Assembly: GCA_007922305.1 (NCBI GenBank)
Contig: ML677335.1
Coordinates: 39,376,642 to 39,440,641, forward strand
Source of the DNA: Dermatemys mawii
Lineage: Eukaryota > Chordata > Testudines > Dermatemydidae
Length of the DNA: 64,000 nucleotides
Direction of reading: 5' to 3'
Part shown: positions 23,481 to 34,632 of the stretch, in pieces
How the letters are laid out: each line of letters begins with the position of its first letter
Numbering within the stretch: the first letter of the stretch is position 1
The notes under the pieces: generated by a model
What the model saw: the letters and a program-made list of their open reading frames with translations, nothing else
Told to the model about the DNA's origin: nothing
The model's database searches: none
Translations under genes and position numbers: made by a program

Positions 23481-24824
23481 TACACACGCACGCAGCGCTG
23501 ACTCCATCTACCAGAGGTTCATATACACAACAACATGAACTAGAACAGCATGAAAGACATGCATTGTATCTCAAACTCATTTAGGCAGAGTCCTGGGTAG
23601 AAAAAAAGTCAGTCCCCAGTTCAAACACACTGAAGTTATGGTAACATGGGCTAAGTTCGCTTGCCTGCCTGGGGAGCCATTGAACTTCCTTTGCCTTAGC
23701 TAGGCCCCCTATGTAATGTGCCCTGAACAGCCGCTACCTCCTAACTTCAGCCAGACGCAGCGTTGGGGAGCTGGATCAAGTAGGCTTTCTAGTTTCTGAA
23801 GAAAAGCCAGATTGGTCATGTAATGTGAGAGTGGAGAGGAAATATGGAGGTGTTCCTCTTGGATATCCAGACTGATATTACTAATTTCCAAGTGTACCAG
23901 CAGGAGCTGGTCTGCCTTCAACCCCCTTTCCAAACTGAATCCCGCAGGTGTTTGCACATCTCTAACCACTACTCCATACTTTGTACACATATAAGTACTG
24001 ATGAGAATTACACATGCATATAATGGGAAAATAATCCCCAATGTGCTTCATTACTATGCAGAAAATCTATAGTCATTAATGTATTAAAATAGTTTGCCTG
24101 CGTGATGTCAGGAGCCATGTTGTTTTGATGATTACTTCAACCCTTTATCCTATTACAACATAAAAATCTTCGTATACTGTATACGGTCATTAAAAGGTTT
24201 GCATTGGTAAAGCTGTGAACATTTTAGTTAATGACAATAGCTTTTCTTAGGTACCTCAAGCTAGTCGAGATTACTTGTTCTAGCTGTCTTGGCACAATGA
24301 GTGCATACCTTATTAATGAGACTGAATAAAAATAATGAATCTTTGTGATGTTTGTGTTTTACAGCATCACTGAGTGTTTTTCCCCTTTTGGTTAAAGTTA
24401 CCTCTTGACATTTAGATAATGGCATCATTACATGGGATGGCCCATGTGCAGCGATACTGTACAATGAAAAAGGACCACACAGGTTTAGCCTTTCATCATT
24501 TCCCAGTTATCTCTAAAAGGGATCAGCTCACAGTCCTTTGTGTTGGCCCACACAATAGAAGAAGCTGAGTTACAGGCAAATGCAGGGTTTTGATGTTTAA
24601 CACTGGGATCTTAGAATGGGGAAAATGGATTGCTTGGTTTGACAAGAGGGGCTTGTCATAAGTGGTGTCTTGGCAGGACACTCAAAGCTAGAGAGTTCTG
24701 GTGATTCCTGGGTACCAGGGATATGAAAGGGCAGGTTAAATCACAAATAGTGTGTTCATATGGAGAAGGGAAAGAGGCAGGACAGAGTTGTGTTTATAAA
24801 TAAAGGAAGCCATTGATACTACTA

Positions 24825-24839
24825 ACAATTATTCCCAGG
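24825..24839. repeat. Target-site duplication, left copy
   Basis: ACAATTATTCCCAGG, an exact 15-bp match to 25533-25547, bracketing the Penelope-like element. Confidence 0.9.
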
Positions 24840-25532
24840 AATCAGAGGGGTAGCCGTGTTAGTCTGGAATTGCAGAAGTGACAAAGAGTCCTGTGGCACC
24901 TTAAAGACTAACTAAAATTTTTTCAGAGCATAAGCTTTCGTGGGCTAATACCCACTTCGTCGGATGCATGCAGTGGAAGTATCCAGGGGCAGGTATAAAT
25001 AGGTAGGCAAGAACCAGGTGGGAGATAACAGGGTTAGTCCAATCAGGCTGAACCAGCTTGTTATCTCTAATCAGGGAGGGTGAGGTGTTCCTCTAGCAGT
25101 TGAACTGGAGGTGTGAATAGCGAGAGAAGAGAAGCTGCTTTTGTAGTTAGCTAGCCATTCAAAATCTCTATTCAGTCCCAAACTGATTGTGTCAAATTTG
25201 CAAATGAATTGCAGCTCTGCAGTCTCTCTTTGCAGTCTGGACTTGAAGTTTTTTTGCTGCAAAATGCTGACCTTTAAATCTTCTATGGTGTGTCCGGTGA
25301 GGTTGAAGTGCTCTCCTACAGGTTTTTGAATATTGCCATTCCTGATATCTGATTTGTGTCCATTTATCCTTTTTCATAGGGACTGTCCAGTTTGGCCGAT
25401 GTACATAGCAGAGGGACATTGCTGGCACATAATGGCGTATATTACATTGGTAGATGTGCAGGTGAATGAACCAGTGATGGTGTGGCTGATCTGGTTTGGT
25501 CCTGTGATGGTGTTGCTGGTGTAGATTATTCT
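24840..25532 (-). mobile_element. Penelope-like retroelement, 5' truncated
   Basis: A 693-bp insertion bracketed by a perfect 15-bp target duplication. On the minus strand it encodes the GIY-YIG endonuclease end of a Penelope-like element (25071-25532), followed by a non-coding 3' tail of about 230 bp containing GTTAGTCTTTAAGGTGCC and the terminus ACGGCTACCCCTCTGATT. The same tail occurs at 37991-38151 and in rearranged form at 39322-39651. The reverse transcriptase that would lie upstream is missing, as expected for 5' truncation during target-primed insertion. The clean duplication and single nonsense change suggest a moderately young copy. Confidence 0.85.
25071..25532 (-). pseudogene. Penelope GIY-YIG endonuclease fragment
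   Basis: Read on the minus strand, one frame shows FTCTSTNVVYAIMCQQCP then AMYIGQTGQSL, the paired 'VVYxIxC..C' and 'YIGxTG' motifs of a GIY-YIG nuclease with a cysteine pair, as in Penelope-like elements. Downstream are INGHKSDIRNG, PVGEHFNLTGH and the C-terminal segment RLQRETAELQFICKFDT. In that family the domain nicks target DNA to prime reverse transcription. The frame is interrupted by one TGA codon (plus-strand 25374-25376), exactly where an arginine is usual after the YIGxTG motif; this is the C-to-T change expected from CpG decay of CGA. It then runs to a natural stop at 25071. The RT domain and start codon are absent. Confidence 0.88.
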
Positions 25533-25547
25533 ACAATTATTCCCAGG
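25533..25547. repeat. Target-site duplication, right copy
   Basis: Exact 15-bp partner of 24825-24839. Confidence 0.9.
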
Positions 25548-27660
25548 CAAAGCTAAACAAAGGATGGTTCTATTTGGTCATGGCCCTAGGTTTTGCTAAG
25601 CAATAAGTGAAGTAAGATATGCAGGGCCTCAAGCAGAAATTTATGACCCACATAGCACATATGGGGGTGGAAGAATTCCACAAGTGGTTCAGTCAGGGAT
25701 GTTTATATCTCTAGGGAATGCAAAGGGGCTTTAGCAATTGGGAGACAGCAATAAAGGAGCTTTTTAATTGTCAGAAGGGCAGGAGAAAAAGGGGGATCAG
25801 AAAGTATCCATCAACTAGAAGGGGGGACAAGGAAGGGTTTTGGCAGTTGCGAAGGGAGTTTCCACTCTCACGCTAGATCTTTGTGTGTGTGTGCATGTGT
25901 GTGCACGCAGACGTGGTAGCAAAGTTGTGATAGGTCTTTGGGTCTGAGACTCAACTCCATCTGTTACACTCCAAGGCCAGAGTGTTGTGAAATCAGCTAT
26001 GCTTTGGTACTCCAAGACAACATGGGTCAGTATGGAAGTGTTACTTGAGGCTCAGTGGCAAAAGTCTTTCCTCTCTGCCAATTAAACAAATTCACAGGAA
26101 TGCTAAATAGTCTGTAGTAGTAACACAGTAGTAATACAAATCAACTAAATATCGCAAATAACTCATACTCGTCTTTGGCACTATCCAGCTGTAACGACTA
26201 TAACTAGTGTAAAACTACTCATTCTTAAGACATTGTATCTGTGTGCAGTAGCTTTTTGCTGAGGCAAAAACGATCACCATTTTACAAATGCATGGTATGG
26301 GATTATCACTTCTATGGTTGGTACTTCAATGATCACAACTCTGAATATAATCATCACAACAATGAAATATTAACAAAATAAAGACTGCAATACCTGCAAA
26401 GCAAAAGAAAGCCCAGCAGAATATGGAAGTGTTGCACAAAGCTCAACCCTTTGTTGTTAGCCATCACCGCTGTGATGCTCTGCTCTATCCAGTGTTGATA
26501 ACAGTCAGTTGTGTGCGTGTGTATTCTTCCTATGTGCTGTTCCAGCTCTGTGCTCTGGCACAGCTGTTCTTGAGCAAACCGCCCAATGACCACAGACCCT
26601 GATAAGATAGGAAGGACCCAGGTCAGGTTTATTGCCAGATGAAATGCAGTCTCTTGCTCCCCGGACCAGATGTCTACAGTTTTGCTAGTACATATGTGCT
26701 CCCTGACAATGGACCAGCTCAGTCAGTGCAGGATTTACCACTGTCCCTTATGCCAGACCAAGACCAAAGGGTAAATGAGGCCTCATACCGGGCCTCTGAT
26801 ACAAGGGTTTATGTTTCAGGGCCTCATCTTGCCACATTCCCTCCCTTTTTCCTTTTTTGAGGTGGATATTTACCCATCGTCCCGAACAAGCATAATGCAT
26901 GGACTAAAGATAACCCAATGGGCCAAACACTGTTATGTGATTCCCTTATTTTACCATCCATATACTCATGCCCCACTGGTCTTTAATCTGAACATTTCCT
27001 CTTATAACTGATAGATTTTATTATCCAATTATTTTTAGTTCCTTTTGCTGAGACTGGGAATGTTAGGCCGGGGCCCAGGACTGAGGCATGTAGTAATATG
27101 ATTAAGCCTTAGAGGCACTCCCAAATAATTAATATATATGAATAATATGGATACAGTGTATATATTTGTAGCGTATAGGGACATATATGTATATGTACAT
27201 ATGACACCACCTGATAGCCAAGCAGAACCATGTTTTTCCAGTCTGGTGTTGTACTCTGGTCCTTTTACTTTAGTGCCACAGATAGAAATACACTGCTATT
27301 AGGGCAATTTCAGTTATCACCTGTATTATCATGAGTAGTAAGATGAGTGTTTTGAAATACTGGGATAGGCATTGTTATGGTGTGGTCCACAGTATTATAT
27401 ATATATGAGAAGTAAAACAGAAATTTGGAGTAGTGACACTACAAATGAGGCCTTTATATATAAATGTCTTGTAATTAGTTACTACACAGTACTGCCCATT
27501 TATGTTATAGGTTACACTTACTGCTGGTTGTCACCCTCTGGTAAGCTTTGCTGGGCAGGAAATAAGACCTGCTAGCTTCTCTGTTGCATGGATTGCATTG
27601 CTCTGTGATACACCAGTAGATGGCGTAGATCCAGTTGTTTTTTAATGGATGTTGTCTTTC
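25548..27660. other. Intergenic
   Basis: No gene or well-defined repeat. A GT-rich microsatellite lies at 25881-25905 and AT-rich alternating tracts at 27128-27210. Open frames of 60-82 residues have no domain. Confidence 0.45.
25881..25905 (+). repeat. Imperfect (TG)n microsatellite
   Basis: TTGTGTGTGTGTGCATGTGTGTGC, interrupted TG units. Confidence 0.85.
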
Positions 27661-27666
27661 GGCTAA

Positions 27667-27874
27667 CAGGCCTGCACAACATGCGGCCCGGGGGCCACAT
27701 GCGGCCTGCACGGGCTCACTGTGCGGCCCGTGGGGGGTGAGTAGGGGTGGGGCAAGCCAAGTGTGGGGGTGAGGGAAAGCGGATGGGGGCGGGGTGAGGG
27801 TGGGGTTTTTCAGCTCGCAGCTGGTTTTTTTGCAGTAATATGGCTCTCACTGCTTTCCGAGTTGTGTGGGCCTG
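27667..27874. mobile_element. Small hAT-like MITE
   Basis: The left end CAGGCCTGCACAACAT and right end (inward, minus strand) CAGGCCCACACAACTC form 16-bp inverted repeats with few mismatches. The element is flanked by direct repeats GGCTAA at 27661-27666 and 27875-27880. Six base pairs is shorter than the 8 bp typical of hAT, so the family call is tentative. Interior is GC-rich with repeated TGCGGCCCG/TGCGGCCTG. Confidence 0.65.
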
Positions 27875-27880
27875 GGCTAA

Positions 27881-30800
27881 CCCACTGAATGGGCAGTAAC
27901 CATTTTATCAAGTATTGCTGTGTCAGGATTTAGTATAGATATCCAGACACTAATCAAGATTGTTTTGAACAACACGTGCCTCAGTTAGGTTGTAGTGTCA
28001 CTAACCCAAATTATGACCGGTACTAACAGGCAATTTGTTTACCAAATTTGTAGTTACTATGTAACTTTTTTATTAACCGATTTGTTTCTTCCTTGCCTTT
28101 ATGTTGTTTGCTGCCATTCATTTGTTAATTTTTACCTGTGTGGTGGTTCAACAGATTAGCAATGTTATGTACATTGCAATTGATGTACAGCAATAATACA
28201 ACAATATAGCACTAATATGGTAATAAAGTACTAATGCAGTTGCTTTTACATAGTAGCCAAGTTTAACTTAACAGACAGTGGTTTGGGGCTGATTTACCAC
28301 TTAATTGTCCATATGGTAGATTGAGGTATTTGACCAGTCTCTTATTTATAAAGCACTTCGTTTTTCTTTTCTTGTTGTTTGGGGATTCCTTCACTGTCTT
28401 CTGCTGTCTTTGGTTTGTGGGATGCAACCTTTAACAGCTTTAGTTAACAAAGTTTTTGTTTTTGTTTTCACATTTCTCTTGTTTTTTAGTAACCCAAATT
28501 TAAGACACAGATTAATTTAGTGTGTTTACAGTGAATAGGGACCAAGTCTTTTATAACAAACTATACTTTTGCAATTGTAGTGTAGTAGACATTCATTTTC
28601 ACTTGAGGTGCATTACTAATATTTTATACTAAATGTAATGCTTAACGACTAAAATAGATGCTCACAATCTTCCCTGAGAGGGTGTATTGCTTTCCCTTGC
28701 TGAACACTTTGTTTTAGCAAAAGAGTTAGTAACATAATTTTAACAAGCTTTTTAGAGTTAATTTGCTTGTGATACCAATTTCAGTTTTGTTAATGGTTTA
28801 GAAGCACAAAAGTGAGCAACCACTACTTTCCCTTAATGTAACTTAGAGAATAAAAATTAAAATTCATTTTGGTTTAAATTCAGGTCAATGCAATTAATTT
28901 GAAGGTATTAAAGTTTTCTGACACTTGGTTGTGTTTGGGAGACAAAGGTGGAAGCATGTTGAAAAGGTGGAAACCTGTTGAAATTGTTTGGTTAGCTTTA
29001 TGCATAACTTGTTTTAAACATTTTTGCTATGACATTATTACTATATTTAAAAGTGCAAACACTTTTATAAAAATCCAAACAGGAAATTAACATTTTGTTA
29101 ATATTACCTTAACCTTACTGTTGAGGTTTCCCATTACATTTTTCTTTCTTTGAATATAAAATAAAAATAAAAAACAAAACTTTGATTAGTAAAAGGAAAT
29201 TATTTTTGTTTGCAATTGCATTATTTGTTGAGGTAGAGATATATGTACATATTTATAACTGAGACCTTTGAATTTTTTTAAAAATGGTAATAATATGATA
29301 TTTATACCACAACCATGACCTTAAAATAGTGTGGTATCACTTATTTATTGATATAATTGAATTCAAGGGCTTAGTAGGAATTTAAAAGGTATTTAGGCAT
29401 TTGTGGCTAATGAGAACATGTGCAGTTACACTGGATAGGATAATTTTGTTTTAATGAGGGATATAAACCTTCATGCTCCATACCATAAACCCTGCTATGT
29501 TTTGGAAGAGAAAGAAACTCTTGTGGGTCCTTAACTGTCTACTGGTGAGACTTTGTGCACCTTCATCTAAAGCAGCTAGTACTGTACTGGCCCCTGTCAG
29601 AGATGAGATACTTGACAAAAAGGACCACCAGTCTGATCCTGAATGGAAATTCCTATGTACCACCTCAGGCAGACCTATATAATCTCCATAGGACATTCGA
29701 GGGTGAAGATTTGGCAGCACTATCTTTTTCTAATGTTCAAACTCCGTGCATTTATTGCAAATATTTGCAACGTGTTATTTTGCTTAACTGTGGTGATTGG
29801 AACAGCATGCAACACGGTAGTGTCTGTCTACACATAATTTTGCTCATAAATAACAAAAGGTGTGAATTAAACCCAGTATAGTTTAATTCAAGTCTGTGTG
29901 TAACCACTGTTATTTTGGAATAAAGGTAGTAATGTTGAGTTAGCTTGTTATTGGCCTTAGCTAAAGATAAGGTTCCTAATTTTATTCTAAAGTAAGAGTA
30001 GTGTCACATTACTTTCAGACTACACCATCATTATTTTGGTGTAAATCTGTGCTTAGATTAGCCCTTAGAAAGGAGAGAAAACACAACTGAAACCATAGTG
30101 TGTTTATAATGCAGATGCAATTTAGTGTAGCTTGCGAGCTGCATGCATCAGTGGGGAATCATGTACTTTAAGAGTCTGGACACTTGCTAACAGCTGTTGA
30201 TGTAGCAATGGAAAATGCTATGGGTTCCAGAGATTACATGGCTATAATTCAGCCTGCAATGAAAGTAAGCAGAAATGCTCACTAAAACAGGCTGGATCCT
30301 GTTGCTATTGAAGTCAATGGGGATTTCACCATTAACTACAACAGGAATAACCTTGGGCCTCTAATGCTTTTCTTGATTATTACTGTCTCAACAGCATTTT
30401 TTTTAAAAAAAGTTAAATGCTCATAACAGCATATATACTGAAGAGAATGTTAATGTATTTCTTCATCTTGTTAGCATATTATCTAGTTAGCATATTATCT
30501 AGAAATTCCTAATAGCATGAGAGCGACAAATCTGTCTTAATTGTATTTAGGATATATAACAATGTTAATTATATTATATCTTTTTGTTTTGCAAATCAGA
30601 AGCAGCACCTTCTATTCAAATATGTTAGTGCTTTACAAACTCCAATTAATGTCTCACTGCTCCTTTGTGTATCAGTAGGTAAAACGGAGTGTTGTTTAAA
30701 GGCAAAAGTTTATTCACAATGTGCTTAACCCTGCTGCATTCATCAAGGTCAATGACAAAATGCTCAGTTGGCTTCACTGGGCAGGATGAGACCTCATCGC

Positions 30801-31003
30801 TGAAGCATAATCAACAGCAGTAGTTAAGGTTTTCTAAGGTTTTCAATGGTATTTAAAGTCGCCCGTAACTTTCTGAAATTGTTTGTGAAAATGATATTTA
30901 AGTTCAAGCAGAACCAGTCCAAATGTTTGAGTAATATAAAATCATAAAATATATTATATATAGTATAGTAATATAATATACTAATATGATATATAATACT
31001 ATC
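27881..31003. other. AT-rich intergenic region
   Basis: About 3.1 kb with low GC and almost no CpG in 27950-29450; no gene or classified repeat recognised. 30291-30362 contains TGAAGTCAATGGGGATTTC and its approximate partner, a recurring palindromic motif. A 16-bp tandem duplication lies at 30471-30502. 30936-31003 is an irregular TA-rich tract. Open frames up to 108 residues show no domain. Confidence 0.45.
30471..30502. repeat. 16-bp tandem duplication
   Basis: GTTAGCATATTATCTA occurs twice head to tail without interruption. Confidence 0.85.
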
Positions 31004-31011
31004 ATATAGAA
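31004..31011. repeat. hAT target-site duplication, left
   Basis: ATATAGAA, identical to 32157-32164. Confidence 0.88.
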
Positions 31012-32156
31012 CAGGGGTCTCAAACTCAAATGACCACGAGGGCCGCATGAGGACTAGTTCATTGACCCGAGGGCCACTTCACTGACTTGCTGCCCCCACC
31101 CCACTCCTTCCATGAGGTCCCCCCTGCCCCGTGTCCTCCCCTGAGCATGCAGCTCCCCGCTCCTCCCCCTCCCTCCTGGAAAGTGCTAAGCGCCTGGAGG
31201 TAGGCAAGGAGGAAGTGGGGGGGCGTGGGGATCTTGGCGGCTGCAGGAAATTAAGTAGGGGGAGAGAAGGGTCATAGGGAGCTTGGCTGGCCACAGAAAA
31301 TAACCCCAAGGGTCATGTGTTTGAGACCCCTGCCTTAGGTGAACTACTCCATCACCTAACAAATCTGAGCCTTATACTCAGCCTCAGTATTACACATACA
31401 ACGATATAAAAGTATAGTAAAAAATATTTTTCACGGTGCATTGAGTTGTAGTGCCGACGCACATTATACTCCTTGGGAACAGCAATCTGCTGACAAATAA
31501 GGCATTGAATTTTATCTTTTACCTCTGTGAAAAAATATCAATTCTCCCATTTGTCTTGGAAAACTCTCTTTTCTTCATGAATGTTCTTTTTTTTGATGAA
31601 GTCATTTTCAAGCAGTTTTAATAAAATATATTCACTTAATAATGCACCTCTCTCTAAGGACCAAACAGGAACTTAGATTTACTTCTATTAAAGCACCCTC
31701 CTGGACTGGGCTGCACTCACACTCCACTCTTGCTCCACCTCTTCCAACCCCTTTCCTGTCCCCTTCAAACCCCTTCCACAAAGTTCCCACCTCAACTCTG
31801 GCCCCTCTCCTTCCCTAGTTCAACCCCTTCATCAAAGTTCTCACCCCAAATCTGCCACTCCCTGCCCCTAGTGCAACCCCTTCCCCAAATCCCTGCCCCT
31901 TTCTCCCCCTCCTCCCCTGTGCACGAGGCTTCCTGCTCCTGGCCCCTCCCTCACAGAAACCATTAAGCTGCCAGAGAACTGCCTGGCAGTAAGCGGAGCA
32001 GCGGGAAGCAGCGCGTGGGTGAGAAGCACGTGGGGGAGGGGGGCCACAGGGAGCTTTGCGGGGGGTATCATGGGGGGGCAGAGGGAGCATCGCGGGCTGC
32101 AGGGAAGGGCTTGGCGGGTCGCATGCGGCCTGCGGGCCACGTGTTTGAGACCCCTG
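31012..32156 (-). mobile_element. hAT transposon, partial autonomous copy with extra internal end
   Basis: The 1145-bp element has ends CAGGGGTCTCAAACTC (left) and, inward on the minus strand, CAGGGGTCTCAAACAC (right), flanked by an exact 8-bp duplication ATATAGAA: a diagnostic hAT pattern. On the minus strand it has a GC-rich leader (32156 to about 31680), then the start of a transposase with a zinc finger (31605 to 31412). At 31332 there is a second copy of the 5' terminus (GTGTTTGAGACCCCTG on the plus strand), so 31012-31332 alone looks like a complete 321-bp non-autonomous relative. The catalytic part of the transposase is missing. Open frames of 78-137 residues in the GC-rich leader are incidental. 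Confidence 0.85.
31412..31605 (-). pseudogene. hAT transposase N-terminus (zinc finger)
   Basis: From an ATG at 31605 (minus strand) the sequence reads MTSSKKRTFMKKREFSK, then after a one-base frame change near 31520 it reads VKDKIQCLICQQIAVP and EYNVRRHYNSMHREKY. The C-x2-C ... H-x4-H spacing and 'EYN.RRHY...H' wording match the DNA-binding zinc finger at the start of hAT transposases and of domesticated proteins derived from them. Lysine-rich residues before the finger could be a nuclear localisation signal. The dimerisation and catalytic regions do not follow, so this is a broken fragment. Orientation and position fit the surrounding hAT element with its matching target duplication. Confidence 0.75.
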
Positions 32157-32164
32157 ATATAGAA
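32157..32164. repeat. hAT target-site duplication, right
   Basis: ATATAGAA, identical to 31004-31011. Confidence 0.88.
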
Positions 32165-32717
32165 TATAGTAAATATTAAATTTTGAGTTATAAAATCATT
32201 GCTGCAACATTTTTTGAACATCTCTACAGCCAGAACTGCTAGAGTTGGTAAGTTTAAATGTGTCAAGAAACTAGCCCACACTGTGAAGAAATACCTTTAA
32301 GTGTTCTGGGGAAAATAGGGCTGTAGTTGGCTGAGTTTGGAGACTTTGAAAGTCATTTCCACACAGGTGTGCAACAATTTTTTAAATAAAGATAATCCTG
32401 TGTTTAGAAGGCAGATAGGCTGGTGCATGCTCATTAACATGGCTGTGTAATAAACAAGCACATCTTGTTGTGATGGAGCCATCTAACCCTAATTCATTCA
32501 GTATGCTCTCTTCAGGTACATATTTCAGGAGGCAGTGCTTTGTGCATAATTAACCCAGTTCAGAAGGACTTCAATGAGACTTCTCACGTGCTTGAAAGTA
32601 GGCACTTGCATAAACAGGGCCAATATGCAGGACTCACTTTCACAGCTCCTGTCAACTTGATCTTAATACCCTTTAATTCTAACAAGTGGAATGTGAATCA
32701 CTAAAACAAATATACAT
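32165..32717. other. Intergenic
   Basis: Nothing recognised between the hAT element and the second LTR. Confidence 0.45.
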
Positions 32718-33379
32718 TGTGACAAAGCTCCAAGTTTGTACTTGTGGGTCCTGCGCTTCCTGGCAGATTTAGAGGCCTCAGAAACTCACCTAGGCCCCAG
32801 AGTGACCTCCCTTTCTCAGTGTAATTGGCAAGAGTCACTGCCTAGTGAGTTACTTTCATCACAGGCCAGTATGGAAAATGGAAAAAGATGGGGGAGCCCA
32901 GGCCCGCCCTCTACTCCAGGCTCCAACCCAGGGACCCTAATAGTATCAGCTAAGATGGCTGACCTTTTATCCACAAAACACAATACAATTCCCTGGGCTA
33001 CTTCCCCACAGCAGTCCCCGCTTCTTCAAACTCCACTTCACCCTCAACTCAGGGCCTCCTTCCTTCTGGAGGATATATTGTCCACCACTCAGTCTCACCA
33101 ACAACACAACTTCCTCTCACAGCTCCTGAAACCCACAGCCACCTGACTAACTGGGAGGTTTTTATCTGGTTTCAGCCAGTCCCTGATTGGCTTCAGGTGT
33201 CCCAATCAGGCTAGCTGTTTCTACTCCTTTCTAGAAGGTTCTTAATTGGCCCCAGGTGTCTTGATTGGCCTGGAATAGCCTTTGTTTGGCTATCCAGGGA
33301 ACAGGGACCTGCACATCCTGAGACTAATATACCTGCCTTCCAGCACTCTCTTATATCCTTCTGGTCTGACTCCGTCACA
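32718..33379 (-). mobile_element. Solo LTR, copy 2 of the repeated family
   Basis: A 662-bp partner of 594-1234 with the same ends (minus-strand start TGTGACGGAGTCAGACC, end TTTGTCACA). It carries about 20 extra bases in the TTAATTGGCC region near 33243, bounded by direct repeats of ATTGGCC, so copy 1 probably lost this piece by slippage. Flanking tetranucleotides ACAT and ACAG match at three of four positions. The 136-residue open frame inside it corresponds to the one in copy 1; the apparent conservation comes from common repeat ancestry. Confidence 0.75.
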
Positions 33380-34424
33380 ACAGGCATTAAATTATTGTTC
33401 CAATGAGGATTGGGTGAAACTTAATTGAGGCTGGTGAGTGTAGCAGCTGCCCTTCATGCAGGATAAATGGAAAAAAAAAATTTAATTCCAAGTTTATGGA
33501 GGAGACGGCTGAAACAATAGGAGCCACTGCTCAAAACACAGAGAGAGAGGGGTTTTTACTGGGTTCTGAAATACAGGGGCCTAAGTACTGGGTGAGAGAG
33601 ATATATCTGTGAGTGACAGAAAGGGGGAGCGAGAAAGAGAGAGGCGTTCTTTGCCTGCTTAGTGAGCAAGCAGCCAATGGACTAGAGCTTCCTGGGGAGC
33701 GGGCTGATGACTCCTGAGGAGAGCATCTGTTCTGAGCAGCCCCACACTGTACCTGGGCCTCTCCCCTCTTTGCCCAAGTTCTGTCCCACCCCACGGGCAA
33801 ATCCTTGCAATCTCTCTCCTCCTCTCCTTTTCACTCCAACTCCTTCTTCTCGGAAGTTTGAGCCCAGATCATGAGGATCCCCTTTGGATTGTCACCTTCT
33901 CCTCTCCTCCTTTCCCCAGCAGAGATCAGCAGCAGACAGGGGGTGGGAGGAGGGAGAGGCACACATACAGCCTGGCTGGGGAGGAGAGCAAGTTAAAGAA
34001 AAATACAAGATGATGTTTGCTTTCCCTGCCCATTCGCAACATTCCAGTGTCAACATGAGGAAACTCACTAAAAAAATGGGAGGAAGGGGATGTACCTGGA
34101 GCAGAAAAGCAGCAATCAGCATTGCAGAATGCAAGAGAGGAAGTGACTGCTTAGCTGGGGAGGAAGATGGACTCACACTTGATAAGGCTGGAGTAGCTGA
34201 AAACTTATTTAGGGAAGTAGCATTTTGAACAAGGGAGAGTTCTAAACAGTGAGAAGTAAGTGGGATTTGAAAGGTCCCGTCAAGAATGCAGCACCTTCTT
34301 CGTCACCCATGAGAAAGACCTTTAAAAATGGCCTTAAATAATCCAAAATAAGAGCCGCTGTTCAGACGTGACTTGGCTGCTTATGGCTCCAGCCCCACTG
34401 TTAAAGCATTGTTGAAACTGTGTG
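33380..34424. other. Intergenic
   Basis: No recognised gene. 33540-33650 is purine-rich (GAGAGAG patches). Overlapping frames at 33884-34228 (plus, 114 residues) and 33892-34176 (minus, 94 residues) show no known domain. Confidence 0.45.
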
Positions 34425-34432
34425 CTGAGTTA
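34425..34432. repeat. hAT target-site duplication, left
   Basis: CTGAGTTA, identical to 34625-34632. Confidence 0.85.
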
Positions 34433-34624
34433 CAGGACCGGCGCTACCTTCTTTGCCACCCCAAGCACAAAAAAAAAGCAAAAAAAAAAAAAAAAAAAAG
34501 GCTGCCTGAACTGCCGAAGCAAAAAAAGAAAGGTCAGCTGCCCCAAGATTGACTGGAATGCCGCCCCTTACAATGTGCCGCCCCAGACATGTGCTTGCTC
34601 AGCAGGTACCTGGCGCCAGCCTTG
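34433..34624. mobile_element. 192-bp hAT MITE with poly(A) tract
   Basis: Left end CAGGACCGGCGC and right end (inward, minus strand) CAAGGCTGGCGC match at 9 of 12 positions; an exact 8-bp duplication CTGAGTTA flanks it. It contains a long A-tract at about 34470-34499. Too short to encode transposase, so it would have been moved by one supplied elsewhere. Confidence 0.8.
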
Positions 34625-34632
34625 CTGAGTTA
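34625..34632. repeat. hAT target-site duplication, right
   Basis: CTGAGTTA, identical to 34425-34432. Confidence 0.85.

Larger units (their letters stand above)
22833..24824. other. Intergenic
   Basis: No gene recognised. Contains a short tandem duplication at 22953-23000 and a TG microsatellite. A 110-residue minus frame at 23709-24041 shows no known domain. Confidence 0.45.

Noticed and set aside
25192..25428. 78-residue minus frame beginning MPAMSLCYVH
   Set aside because: It is an out-of-frame shadow of the Penelope GIY-YIG reading frame.
31815..32281. 137- and 91-residue frames rich in Pro/Ala/Arg
   Set aside because: They lie within or overrun the GC-rich leader of a hAT transposon with verified ends.
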